Assembly (NCBI RefSeq): GCF_029625315.1
Contig: NZ_CP121110.1
Span: 620,001-684,000 of the forward strand
Origin: Flavobacterium ginsengisoli
Lineage (GTDB): Bacteria; Bacteroidota; Bacteroidia; Flavobacteriales; Flavobacteriaceae
DNA: 64,000 nucleotides
Direction of reading: 5' to 3'
Below, in pieces: positions 32,802 to 44,047 of this stretch. Position numbers and translations under genes: made by a program. Positions within the stretch are counted from its first letter, which is position 1, and each line of letters begins with the position of its first letter. The notes beneath the pieces were generated by a model, which ran no database searches, was not told the DNA's origin, and saw nothing but the letters and a program-made list of their open reading frames with translations.

Positions 32802-34783
32802 ATGAAAAGAAATGTAATTTCAACATTATTCATAAGTGGTTTACTATTTAGTAGTATTTATGGAAATGCCCAAAAAGCGACTTTAGAAGTTGATGCTTCC
32901 AAAACAATAACCAAAATTCAGCCAACCATGTTCGGTTTGTTTTTTGAAGACATCAATTTTGCTGCAGATGGTGGACTTTATGCCGAAATGATTAAAAACA
33001 GATCCTTTGAATTTGAAAAACCTTTAATGGGATGGGAGCAACCTAAATCGAACAGGTCTTCGATGAATAAGGAATCTGGAATGGCCGTACCTATCAACAT
33101 AGCTTCAAATAATACTAATTTTTGCAGAGTTGAGATTAATAATGATAAAGGCTACGCTTTAATAAATGAAGGTTTCAGAGGAATGGGAGTGAAGAAGGAT
33201 GCTAAATACAATCTTTCTTTAAAAGCTGCGAATCATAATGGAGCAATAAAAAAAATTATTGTTCAATTAATAGATAAAGATCAAAAGGTAATTGGAGAAA
33301 CAAGCATTGTTCCAAAATCAGATCAATGGACGAATTATACAGCACAGCTTATTGGTACTCAAACAGAAGCAAAAGCAAAATTAAAACTAACTTTTGAAGG
33401 AACGGGAATTATTGATTTAGACATGATTTCGCTTTTTCCTGAAGATACTTGGAAAGGCAGAAAAAACGGACTTAGAAAAAGATCTTGTACAGCTTTTGTA
33501 TGATGTAAAACCTGGATTTTTGCGTTTTCCAGGAGGTTGTATTGTAGAAGGTAGAACACTTTCAGATCGTTACCAATGGAAAAAATCGGTTGGGAATGTG
33601 GAAGAAAGAAAGACAATGATGAATCGTTGGAATGTCGAATTCAACCACAAGCAAACTCCAGATTATTTTCAAAGTTTCGGATTAGGATTTTACGAATATT
33701 TTCAGCTTTCAGAAGATATTGGTGCAGAACCGCTACCTATTTTAAGTTGCGGAATGGCTTGTCAATACAATACAGGAGAATTGGCTCAAATGGATGAATT
33801 AGATCCATACGTTCAAGATGCTTTAGATTTAATCGAATTTGCTAACGGTGCAGTTACTACAAATTGGGGAAAAATCCGTTCAGACATGGGGCATCCAAAA
33901 CCATTTAATTTAAAATATATCGGAGTTGGTAATGAACAATGGGGACCAGCTTACATTGAAAGATATAAAGTTTTTGAACAAGCCATAAAAGCAAAATATC
34001 CTAATATTATTATTGTGTCTGGAAGCGGACCTTCTCCAAAAGGTGAACATTTTGATTATGCAATGCAAGAACTTAAAAAACTTAACGCAGAACTGGTAGA
34101 CGAACATTATTACGAAAGTCCGAAATGGTTTAGAGAAAATGCAGGACGTTACGATAATTATGATAGAAAAGGGCCAAAAATATTTGCAGGAGAATATGCT
34201 TGCACAAAGTGTTTCTGGAGCAAACCCAAATAATAGAAACAATTGGGAATGTGCTTTCTCTGAAGTCGCTTTTATGACAGGTTTAGAAAGAAATGCAGAA
34301 GTTGTTCAGTTAACTTCTTACGCACCTTTGATGGCGCATGAAGATGCTTGGCAATGGACACCAGATATGATTTGGTTTAATAATCTGCAATCTTATGGAT
34401 CAGCCAATTATTATGTACAGCAATTGTTTTCGACCAATAAAGGAACAGATTTATTAAGCATTACAAAAGACGGAAAAGCGTTAATTGGTCAGAATGATTT
34501 GTATGCATCGGCGGTAAAAGACGCAAACAGCAAAGAAATTATTATAAAATTGGTCAATACTGCTGCATCAAGCCAAGAAGTGAATATTAATTTAAAAGGC
34601 GCAAAATTAAGTACGAAAGGAACAATAATAAGATTGGCAAGTGCAAGTACACAAGATGAAAACACTTTTGCAGAACCTAAAAAAATTACACCAAAAGAAA
34701 GTGAATACAAAGTGATAAAAGGAAAACAAGATTTAAATCTTCCTGCTTATTCGGTAACGGTCTTAAAATTGAAAATGAACTAA
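32802..34783 (+). CDS. GH51 alpha-L-arabinofuranosidase (two frame breaks)
   Basis: The corrected protein is about 659 aa with a signal peptide ending YGNAQ. The start at 32802 is chosen over an upstream in-frame start at 32769 because the signal peptide begins there. GH51 motifs are PTMFGLFFEDINFAADGGLY, FLRFPGGC, the acid/base GVGNEQWG and the nucleophile FAGEYAAQS. Break 1 is an A5 run at 33476-33480 (one A too many; correction gives LRKDLVQLLYDVKPG). Break 2 is GCTTGC at 34198-34203, where GCTGC gives GEYAAQSVSG, the standard family text. It removes arabinose from arabinan or arabinogalactan. Confidence 0.92.
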
Positions 34784-34811
34784 TTAATTGTAAATTATTA
34801 ATAGAAATACC

Positions 34812-37284
34812 ATGCTATATCATTTTTTAAAAAAGGTTTTTATATTTATTTCTGCCATTACTGGATTTTTTGGTTATTCGCAGGATTTAAAATTGCAATA
34901 TAATCAGCCTGCTGTTGAGTGGACAGAAGCTTTGCCAATAGGAAATGGTACGCTTGGGGCAATGGTTTTTGGAAGGGTCGATTCTGAATTAATTCAACTA
35001 AATGAAGCTACTTTGTGGAGCGGAGGACCTGTACAGAAAAATATGAATCCAGATGCATTTAAAAACTTGGCATTAATTAGAGAAGCATTAAAAAATGAAG
35101 ATTTTGAAAAGGCGAATGAATTGACTAAAAACATGCAAGGAGCTTATAGCGAAAGCTTTATGCCTTTAGGAGATCTGATTCTAAAACAGGATTTTGGCGG
35201 GAAAAAGACAGATTCTTATAACAGAAGTCTTGACATTCAAACAGGATTAGCGGTAACCAATTTTAAAGTTGACGGTGTAAATTACAAAAGAGAAATCTTC
35301 GCATCAGCGCCTGCACAATGTATTGTGATAAAACTTTCTGCAGATCAGTTAAAAAAACTTTCTATTGCAATTGATGCTTCAAGTCTTTTGAAAAATCAGA
35401 AAGTAGTTCAAAATCAATCTTTGGTTTTAAAAGGTAAAGCACCTTCTCATTCAGATCCAAGTTATATTGATTATAATAAGGAGCCTGTTGTTTATGAAGA
35501 CGCATCAGGATGTAGAGGAATGCGTTTTGAATTGATTATTAAACCAATTGTAAAAGATGGAGAAATAACTTCTGAAGGAAATAGATTAGTTATAAAAAAT
35601 GCATCTGAAATACTGCTTTTTGTTTCGGCAGCGACAAGCTTTAATGGATTTGATAAATGTCCAGACAGTCAAGGAAAAGATGAACATCAATTTGCTGAAA
35701 CTCCAATTAAAAAAGCTAGTGTTAAGAAATACGATGTTTTATTTAAAGAACATAAAGAAGATTTTCAAAAATTCTTTAACCGAATTTCATTACAATTAAA
35801 TGTAAACGAAACCAATAAATCTAATTTGCCAACCGATATTCGATTAGAACAATATGCAAAAGGTGAAAAAGATGCTGGACTGGAAGCTTTATTTTTTCAA
35901 TACGGCCGTTATTTATTAATTTCTTCTTCGCGTACACACAACGCACCAGCAAACTTACAAGGAATTTGGAACAATAAACTTCGTGCGCCTTGGAGCAGAC
36001 AATTATACGACCAACATTAATCTACAGATGAATTATTGGCCAGTAGAATCAGGAAATCTGTCTGAAATGTTTTTTCCGTTAGACGAATTCATTAATAATG
36101 TTTCTATAACAGGAGCAGAAACAGCCAAAAGTTATTACCATGCAAATGGCTGGGTTTTGCATCATAACTCAGATATCTGGGCAATGACAAATCCGGTAGG
36201 CGATTTTGGAAAAGGAGATCCAATGTGGGCCAATTGGTACATGGGGGCCAATTGGTTGAGCAGACATTTGTGGGAACATTATCAATATACGGGCGATTTA
36301 ACGTATCTTAAAAAAGTATATCCGATAATGAAAGGAGCTGCAGAGTTTAGTTTAGAATGGCTTCAAAAAGATAAAAATGGTTATTTGGTAACGATGCCTT
36401 CTACTTCTCCAGAAAATATATTTTATTATGATGGAAAAAAGAAAGGAACTGTTACAACAGCTTCTACAATGGACATCGGAATTATAAAAGATTTATTCGA
36501 AAATACAATTGAGGCTTCTAAAATTTTAAATACAGATGTTGATTTCAGAAAAACTGTAAGTAAAGCAGAAGAACAATTGTTGCCATTTCAAATAGGAAGC
36601 AAAGGACAACTGTTAGAATGGTATAAAGATTTTGAAGAAGAAGATCCGCATCATAGACATACTTCTCATTTGTATGCTTTGCATCCTGCCAATTTGATTT
36701 CTCCATTGAAAACTCCTGAGTTAGCAAATGCTGCCAAGAAAACGCTAGAACTTCGCGGAGACGATGGAACAGGCTGGAGCTTGGCATGGAAAGTAAATAT
36801 GTGGGCGAGACTTTTAGATGGAAATCATGCTTATCAATTATTCAAAAATCAGTTGCGATTAACAAAGGAAAATAACACAGAGTATAATAGACACGGAGGT
36901 TGTTATCCGAATCTTTTTGATGCGCATCCGCCATTTCAAATTGATGGAAATTTTGCAGGAACAGCTGGTGTAATCGAAATGCTAATGCAGAGTCAGAATC
37001 AAGAAATTCATTTGCTTCCCGCTTTGCCAGATGCTTGGACAGATGGCGAAATTAAAGGTATTAAAGCAAAAGGAAATTTCTCTGTAGATATAAATTGGAA
37101 AGATGGGAAAATGAGTAAGACGAAAATTGTATCTAATAACGGAGGAACTTGCACTGTAAGAGCTGCAGAACCATTTGTGGTAGATAAGCTGAATATTAAA
37201 AGCGAAAAATCAACTATTGGTTATACTGCCGTATTTGCTACTAAAAAAGGAATCTCTTACAGTATTACACCAGAAAAACAGTAA
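34812..37284 (+). CDS. GH95 alpha-L-fucosidase/galactosidase (frame broken near 35992-35999)
   Basis: The corrected protein is about 823 aa with a signal peptide ending FGYSQ. GH95 marks are WTEALPIGNGTLGAMVFG, LNEATLWSGGP, ANLQGIWNNKLRAPW, TNINLQMNYWPVESGNL, RHTSHLYALHPANLISP and FQIDGNFAGTAGV. Members act on alpha-1,2-L-fucose or alpha-L-galactose, both present in plant pectin and xyloglucan. The frame is lost within TGGAGCAGAC; one base fewer gives PWADNYTTNIN or PWSDNYTTNIN, matching family spacing. A terminator follows 25 bases later and closes cluster B. Confidence 0.92.
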
Positions 37285-37308
37285 TATTTATATTTGGTTT
37301 GTTTAAAA

Positions 37309-37338
37309 AGTCGCTCTCTTTTGTGAGAGTGGCTTTTG
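37309..37338 (+). terminator. terminator after GH95
   Basis: A 10-bp stem with two G-T pairs (AGTCGCTCTC with GAGAGTGGCT) and a 6-base loop is followed by TTTT. It lies just after the GH95 stop codon. Confidence 0.75.
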
Positions 37339-37354
37339 TTATATAAGTTTAAAA

Positions 37355-37394
37355 GGAAAATCTCCCAGTTTCTTAAAGGAGAAACGGGGAGATA
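37355..37394 (-). terminator. terminator for the minus-strand TonB receptor
   Basis: Read on the minus strand, ATCTCCCCGTTTCT pairs with AGAAACTGGGAGAT around a short loop and is followed by TTTTCCTTTT. It lies 27 bases past the receptor stop, in the convergent gap with GH95. Confidence 0.65.
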
Positions 37395-37420
37395 ATCAAA
37401 AATAAAAAAAAACACAATTT

Positions 37421-40400
37421 TTAGAACGAGTATCTCAAGCCAAGCTGACCTTGGAATCTTGAAGCTAATTGATCTACAGTATAAGGTGAAGTAGTCGGTT
37501 TTTGGAAAGTATAAGTTGGATCGCCTGTAGCAACTCCGCCTAAGTTTCCTGATTTTGTTAAACCAAGACTTGCTGTTGAATTATAAGTGTTAGGAACAAA
37601 ATAACTTCTTCCCCAATCTTTGTTGATAAGGTTTCCGATATTTGCCATGCTGAAAGAAATTTGGAAAGTTCCTACTTTAGTAACCTTAATTTCATCCATT
37701 AATTTTAAATCAGCTTGAATGTTCCAAGGAGTTGTATCTCCATTTCTTTGTGTAAATGTTCCTCTACGGCTTTTAAATAATCATTTCCGTTGATGAAAGC
37801 TTCATAATCTGCAACTTGTTGTGCTGCTGTTGCAGATGGAACTCCTGCAGAATTTACTCCAATATATTTTGTCGCTTCTGCTGCATCTTTAAAGATATAA
37901 GCTAAACCTGCTGCTTGTCCTGTTCCTGCAATTGTTGAGTTAACAAATCCCCAAGAAAACGGATTTCCAGATTGTGCATTGAAATACACGTTAGCAGATA
38001 AAGTGTTGTTTGGAGCAACTTTTACGCCGTAACCTACATTAGAAACGATTCTGTGCTTAATATTAAAGTTAGAAGTCGCTAACTGTGGATTATTTGGAGT
38101 TAAAGATTGGTTCATTTGGAAGTTACTTTCCATAGAGTTACGAATTCCGTTTGTGATATCACGAGAATCTCCGTAAGTATAAGCCACCATAAAGTTGAAA
38201 CCGAAATCGTAAGTTTTAGAAATCATTTCAGTAATGCTGTAACGGTATCCTTTATTTGTGTTTGATAACAAATATGCATTTGAAAAAGCTGAGTTTATGT
38301 TTGCGGCATAAATTGGCATTTCGTGTTTTGTATCGTAAGAGAAATAAGTAGGATTATCTGTTTTATTTACTTGTTGAAACTCTAAGTCACGAATTACTTT
38401 TGTGTACATACCTTCAAGAGTAAATTTGTATCCGTCAATTGTTTTATCAAAAGCCAATGAGTTTCTTAAAACAGCAGGCATTTTAAATTTATTGTCAATT
38501 AAATCGGCTTGTACTTTTGGTGTAGCATCATGGTAACCGTTAAGTCCGCCAGTTGCTAAAGGATCTCCAGCAGCTGCAACCTGAGCAGCAGTTAAATTGT
38601 TTTTGTCATAACTTCCGTATCCAACACCATCATTGTAATAAGCATATCCTAACCATGCAAACGGAATTCTTCCTGTAAATACACCAGAACCACCTCTAAT
38701 AACAAATGTTTTATCATCGTCTACATTATAAGTAAATCCAATTCTAGGAGAAACTAATGCTGAACTAAAGAAGTTGTTTTTAATTTGATTCAACGGAGTA
38801 TAAGTATATGTTGTTCCGTAGTTTGGATCTTCAGGAGAGTTTTGTACCTGCTCGCTTAATTTTGGTTTGTTTGGCAAATCTGTATAATCAATACGAATAC
38901 CTGGAACTACTTTTAATTTTTCTCCAACTCTAATTTCGTCTTGAACGTAAGCGCTATACATGTTTATTTTGAATTTAGCATACGGATTATTGAAGATTTC
39001 GTCTCTGGTAGAACCATCAAAAGGATAAGTTCCACGAACACGAGTAGGAAGTTTATTGAAGAAATCTGCAAGAGATTTGTATGAAACTCTTCCGTTAAGT
39101 GCATTTACGAAACCATAGTTGATATCGTAAAACTCATTATGAGTACCAAATAATAAAGTGTGATTTCCTGTTTTATAAGTAAGATTGTCTGTAATCTCAG
39201 CAGTATTTTGCTTCATGTTGAAAACAGTTGCTTCACGATCGTTCCCTAAGAAAATAGTTCCTCCATTATAACCAATTTCTGTTTGAGGAAACATGATATT
39301 ATTAGATTTTGGATCACGATAATCTTTTATTGCCGAATAACTTGCAATAAATGAGTTAGACCATTGGCTATTGAAATGCGTTTTTAATTCTAAAACCGTA
39401 CTGATAGCTTGGTTTTTCTGAGTAAAGTCCATACTCGCAAATCTGAAGTTTGCGAGCATCGCGCTCTAAGTTTGTAGCCTGAGAAATTACGGTATTGTTT
39501 CTTAACGAAAGGGAGTTTTTCTCATTGATTTTCCAATCAATCTTATTGAAGAATTTTTGGCTTTTAGAGAAGTTGTTGTAAGAACCGTAAGTTCCTGGAT
39601 CAAATCCGTAGTTTGATTTTACGAATTGTGAAATTTGCTCTGCAGTAGCATTATCTACTAATGAAGTTAATTTTCCGTTAGAATCTGTTGAACCAGCATT
39701 ATAAAAAACAGGATCTGTTCTTTCTGCATATTCCATATTAGTAAAGAAGAACAATTTATCTTTAATAATTGGCAATCCTAATCTGAAACCTACTTGGTAA
39801 TCACCAAAAGAACTTGGCATTTTAGAACCGTCACCAGCATTGTTAGGACCAGTTATAGCAAGCACTTCTTCCGTAACTGTAAATAGATCCGCTCACAGTA
39901 TTTGTTCCGCTTCTTGTTACGGCATTTACACTTCCTCCTAAAAAGTTTCCTAATTTAATATCGTAAGGAGCAATATAAACCTGAATATCTTGAATTGCAT
40001 CTAAACTGATAGAATTTGAACGTGTACTGCTTCCTGGCATTCCAGAAGTTCCAGATTGACCACCCAAAGAAGGGCTAAATCCGATTGCATCATTATTTAT
40101 AGAACCGTCAATTGTAACGTTGTTGTATCTAAAGTTGGTACCAGCAAAAGAGTTGTTAGAACTTTGAGGAACAAGTTTTGTAACATCCTGAATTCCTCTA
40201 TTAATTAAAGGAAGCGAGTTTACTTGTTTTTCATTAATGCTTGTACCATTGTTTTTAGAAGAAGGTTTAGAACTTGTAATAACCACTTCTTCTAATACAT
40301 TGTTATCTGCTTTTCCAACTACTATTGTTGGTAAATCATTTTCGCCAAGAGCTAGATAAATATTTGCATTTGAGTAATCTTTGGTGTCGTTACCTTTTAT

Positions 40401-40637
40401 TTCTAATTCGTAAGGGCCACCAGCATTTAAGTTTTCAAAGCTAAAACGACCAGATTTGTCTGTTGTAGCTCTGTAAACTGCATTTGTAGGTAAATGCGTT
40501 AAAGTAACTTCTGCACCTATAACTGCAGTAGTTCCATCATTGACTTTTGCAGACAACGATGAAGTTGTAATCTGGGCAAAAATACTTCCTGCTGTAAGGA
40601 GCATTAAAGCCGAAAAAAAGAGTTTTAGTTTTGTCAT
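37421..40637 (-). CDS. Oar-like TonB-dependent receptor with CarboxypepD_reg domain (three frame breaks)
   Basis: The corrected protein is about 1071 aa. It has a signal peptide ending SIFAQ, a carboxypeptidase-regulatory-like domain (~25-105), a plug domain (SINEKQVNSLPLINRGIQDV) and a large barrel with GFSPSLGGQSGTSGM and PYDIKLGNFLGGSVNAVTRSG, typical of the Oar/adhesion-type group. Break 1 is GCAAGC on the plus strand at 39858-39863 (GCAGC gives GRSAAITGPNNAG). Break 2 is GCGAGC at 39452-39457 (gives ERDAANFRFASMDF). Break 3 is a T4 run at 37771-37774 (one more gives YLKSRRGTFTQRNGDTTPWN). Substrate unknown; this group often handles peptides or proteins. Confidence 0.88.
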
Positions 40638-40937
40638 GTTATTTATTAGTTTTTATCCACGACAAATAAACTCTCTTTACTTTGATTCGATTTAAGGCTT
40701 ATGTTAACGAAAAATCAAAAAACAATTCTTTGTTAACTTAAGATAACGAAGATGTTATTTAATAAAAAAACGGCTATCGCTTTAAAATCAAGCAGTTTCT
40801 CTCACATCCCATAAAACAAGGTATTAGAGATAGATTTAAACAAGATTAGAGATAGATTAGAGTATTATGTAAATGTTACGAAGAGCAGAAAAGCTATTTT
40901 TAAGACCAAGAAATATCTTTGATTTTTATTTCAAATA
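40638..40937. promoter_or_regulatory. upstream region of the Oar-like receptor with spaced direct repeats
   Basis: No gene is seen in these 300 bases. Two copies of ATTAGAGATAGATT (40823-40836 and 40845-40858) lie 22 bases apart, two turns of DNA. The response regulator gene nearby is of the OmpR type, whose members commonly bind direct repeats, so this is a candidate operator. There are also repeated GTTAAC / GATAACGAA words at 40699-40750. Confidence 0.4.
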
Positions 40938-42305
40938 CTACGGAAATTGGAGAGAGAAAACAGTGCCTTTTTCAAGTTCAGAATCGACAGTTAAAGTGAT
41001 GTTATGGCGTTTTAGTATTTGCATCGTAATAAAGAGTCCTAATCCTTGTCCTTGAATGTGTCTGGTGCGATCGCTTCTGAAGAATAAATCGAAAATAGAT
41101 TTGAGGTCTTTTTCTTCAATTCCAGAACCTTGATCTATTATTTTTAGAAGCAGTTTTCCTTGCTCTTCATAAGCTACGATATTAACCTGTAAAGGAAAAG
41201 AAAACTTAATTGCATTGTCTATAATATTATACAGAGCAATAAAAAGCATGTGTCGGTTGGCATTTACAAATAATAAATCTTCATTATTGGCAACGGCATC
41301 CAAATTAAGTGCAACTTTTACTTCAGGATATTCGATATTTTTCTTTTCGAGTATATTCCATAAAATTTCATCTATTCTAACCATTTCCATCTGGTCAGGC
41401 TCTGAAAGTTCTAATCCAGATAAAATAAGCAAACCATCTAATGTTGACTTTAAGTGAAAAGTATCTCTTCGAAGTGATTTTAAAACTTCTTCATATTGCT
41501 CATTGGTTCTCGGATGCTGTAAAGAAACATCGATATCTCCTATAATAAAAGTAAGCGGAGTTTTTAATTCGTGAGAAGCATTCTTAAGAAAGTTTTTCTG
41601 TATTGCAACGCCATTTTCCAGTCTTTCTAAAAGATAATTAAAAGTTGTAATCAGTTCCTTTATTTCGTCTTTTCCGCTTGCTGTTGGCATTTCAAGTCTA
41701 GAATGTAGATTTTCTGTTGTAATGGTATTTACTTTAGAAATAACATCGGCAAAAGGCCTGAAAGTTTGTTTTGCCAAAAATCTTCCTAAAAGATAATTAA
41801 GTGCAATTCCTGCCAGATAAAAAGTAAAGAAAACAATGGCAAGCATTTCTAACTGCCTAATTCCAACATCGTCTATTCCAGAAACAACAATAATAAAATC
41901 TCCTTGATTGTCTTTGTAGTATAAACCGCTAAATTGTCTTTCGTCTATTGTAAAATGCAGAATTCGGTCTCGCGAAATAGCTTTTAATTCTCGATCATTT
42001 AATACAACAGGAACATCATCGCGTAAATACAATTTCTTTGTTTTTGCATTGTAAATTCGAATAGACTGATTCGCAATTTTATTAAATTGAGTTTCAATGT
42101 CTTTATAACTGACACTGTCCATTTTTCTAATTTCATCTTTCTCAAAATAGAAGAAAGCAGTAATTAAGGCGTTGTCTTCGAGTTTTTCATAATACAAATC
42201 TTTTCGATGGCTTTTAAAAAGCAAAAAAGATCCAATAAGAACAAGGCCTAAGATAAAGGCAAACAGCAGAGTCGAATTTCTGGCAAGTTTACTTTTAAGA
42301 TTCAT
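40938..42305 (-). CDS. sensor histidine kinase
   Basis: This intact gene encodes 455 aa. It has two membrane helices (residues ~10-30 and ~150-172) around a periplasmic sensing region, a HAMP-like linker, HisKA with NASHELKTPLTFIIGD, and a HATPase with NIIDNAIKF, DQGSGIEEKD and GQGLGLFIT. Its start codon overlaps the end of the response regulator gene by 11 bases, so the two are translated together. The cognate signal cannot be told from sequence. Confidence 0.95.
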   Translation of the reverse strand: MNLKSKLARNSTLLFAFILGLVLIGSFLLFKSHRKDLYYEKLEDNALITAFFYFEKDEIRKMDSVSYKDIETQFNKIANQSIRIYNAKTKKLYLRDDVPVVLNDRELKAISRDRILHFTIDERQFSGLYYKDNQGDFIIVVSGIDDVGIRQLEMLAIVFFTFYLAGIALNYLLGRFLAKQTFRPFADVISKVNTITTENLHSRLEMPTASGKDEIKELITTFNYLLERLENGVAIQKNFLKNASHELKTPLTFIIGDIDVSLQHPRTNEQYEEVLKSLRRDTFHLKSTLDGLLILSGLELSEPDQMEMVRIDEILWNILEKKNIEYPEVKVALNLDAVANNEDLLFVNANRHMLFIALYNIIDNAIKFSFPLQVNIVAYEEQGKLLLKIIDQGSGIEEKDLKSIFDLFFRSDRTRHIQGQGLGLFITMQILKRHNITLTVDSELEKGTVFSLQFP

Positions 42306-42987
42306 TAGATTTATCTTTAAGCATATATCCGGTACCTTTTATGGTATGTATCAGCGGAAAAGGAAAATTCTTGTCGATTTTATTTCTTAAATAATTAATA
42401 TAAACATCAACAGTATTAATGCTCATATCAAGATCCATGTGCCAAACAGCTTCTGCAATGGCAATTCTAGACAAAGCAGTTTCTCGGTTTTTCATAAAAA
42501 AGATCAGAAGTTTTAATTCTCTCGAAGAAAGATTAAGTTCTTTACCATCTCTGCTGGCGCTTTGTTCTTTCATATTAATTTTGATTCCGGCATACGACTG
42601 AAAATCCAAAACGCCAGTGCTAAATTCTGTGCGACGAAGTTGTGCATTGATTCGCGCTAGAAGTTCTTCAAACAAAAAGGGCTTTGCCAAATAATCATCG
42701 GCTCCGGCTTTCAGTCCTCTAACTTTTTCTTGTGGAGTATCGAGTGCACTTAAAATAAGAATAGGAACAATTATTTTTCGATTTCTTAAAACTTCGCAGA
42801 CTTCAAAACCAGAAATATCAGAAAGCATAATATCAAGAATGATAATATCATAGGTGTTTTCCATTACTTCGTTAATGGCGTCAAAACCTTTGCTGACATT
42901 TTTTACCTGATACAATTGCTCTTCAAGTCCTCTTGTAATAAAAGAAGCAACTCTCGGATCGTCTTCGACTAATAAAACTTTGTTCAT
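42295..42987 (-). CDS. OmpR-family response regulator
   Basis: This intact gene encodes 230 aa. The receiver domain has the acidic pair in LVEDDPRV, the phospho-acceptor in IIILDIMLSD (about residue 52) and the Lys in LAKPF. The winged-helix C-terminus contains LNLSSRELKLLIFFMKNRE and INTVDVYINYLRNKID. It is first in the pair with the kinase and starts 15 bases after the bestrophin-like gene, so all three may be one transcript. Possible target: the downstream receptor region at 40638-40937. Confidence 0.95.
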   Translation of the reverse strand: MNKVLLVEDDPRVASFITRGLEEQLYQVKNVSKGFDAINEVMENTYDIIILDIMLSDISGFEVCEVLRNRKIIVPILILSALDTPQEKVRGLKAGADDYLAKPFLFEELLARINAQLRRTEFSTGVLDFQSYAGIKINMKEQSASRDGKELNLSSRELKLLIFFMKNRETALSRIAIAEAVWHMDLDMSINTVDVYINYLRNKIDKNFPFPLIHTIKGTGYMLKDKSNES

Positions 42988-43002
42988 CGTTTTTGAAGTA
43001 AA

Positions 43003-43920
43003 TTAGGTAATATAATATTGGTTAGGAGTTTTCTTTTCAATCGTCTTTTGATCGTTTAATTCTAAAAGTGTATTTTCAATCATAAGAGACATTGCATCTA
43101 AAGCTAGATCATTTGGCTGAACGCCAAATGGTTCTTCTAATTCGTCGGCAATAGCTTCTAAGGCTACAAAAGTATAAGCAATAAAAACAATTGCAAAAGG
43201 CGTGATCCATCCTAATGTTTCTACAAATCCAAACGGAAGTATAAAACAATAGATATAAACAGTTCTATGCAATAATACGCTATAAGTGTACGGAATAGGA
43301 GTACTGGCAATTCTTTCGCATCCGCCAACAATATCCGAAAGTTTATTTAAATTTTCCTCGAATGCCAATTGCGCCATTCCGTCAATTTTGCCCTCTTCTT
43401 TTGCTTTTTTTACCCATAAACCTAATTCTCTTAAAATAATAATTGGCTTAAAATGAACATCTTTCAATTGTTCTTTAAAGTCTGAAGGAAGCAAACGATT
43501 AAAATCTTCTGTAGAATTGGTATTTCGTAATTGATGTTTTAAAGCATAAACAAATGCAATTAAAAGATTAATGAACTTTTGGCTTTCTAATTTGTTTTCT
43601 TTTGTATTTAAAAGTGTAATGCTTTGTCTGGCTAGCGATCTGGTATCGTTTAAAAGAGCGCCCCAAAGTTTTCTTCCTTCCCAAAAACGATCATAACTTA
43701 CATTATTTCTAAAACCAAGAAATATGGCAAGCGCAATTCCGAACAAAGTAAAAATTGCTGGATTAATGTGAAGATTATATTCGAGAAGAAAAGATTTATA
43801 ATAAACAATAAGGAAGGAAAACAAAAAGAGTAGAAACAATCGTGGAAGCAATTGGGGTAAAACAGAACCCTTCCATTCAAAGAGCATTTTAAACCAGTTG
43901 TCTTTTTTCTTAATAATCAT
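43003..43920 (-). CDS. bestrophin-like (UPF0187) membrane channel protein
   Basis: This intact gene encodes 305 aa. The sequence FTLFGIALAIFLGFRNNVSYDRFWEGRKLWG is spread over residues ~58-88 and is the hallmark of the bestrophin/UPF0187 family. Membrane segments lie near residues 23-42, 55-72, 215-235 and 240-260. Bacterial bestrophin homologues form pentameric ion channels in the inner membrane. It lies directly upstream of the response regulator. Confidence 0.88.
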   Translation of the reverse strand: MIIKKKDNWFKMLFEWKGSVLPQLLPRLFLLFLFSFLIVYYKSFLLEYNLHINPAIFTLFGIALAIFLGFRNNVSYDRFWEGRKLWGALLNDTRSLARQSITLLNTKENKLESQKFINLLIAFVYALKHQLRNTNSTEDFNRLLPSDFKEQLKDVHFKPIIILRELGLWVKKAKEEGKIDGMAQLAFEENLNKLSDIVGGCERIASTPIPYTYSVLLHRTVYIYCFILPFGFVETLGWITPFAIVFIAYTFVALEAIADELEEPFGVQPNDLALDAMSLMIENTLLELNDQKTIEKKTPNQYYIT

Positions 43921-44011
43921 TATGTAGAATAAAATTGATGCATTAAAAGTAATTAAAAGTATTTATTCTCTGTATTTTTTTTTAGAATAAATCTTTCGAT
44001 TATAAAAAAGA

Positions 44012-44037
44012 AAAAGCCTGAAAAAATCAGGCTTTTA
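44012..44037 (-). terminator. terminator after serine hydrolase gene
   Basis: AAAAGCCTGA and TCAGGCTTTT form a perfect 10-bp stem with a short A-rich loop; T follows on either strand. It lies 11 bases past the stop of the minus-strand serine hydrolase. Confidence 0.8.
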
Positions 44038-44047
44038 AATTCAGTTT

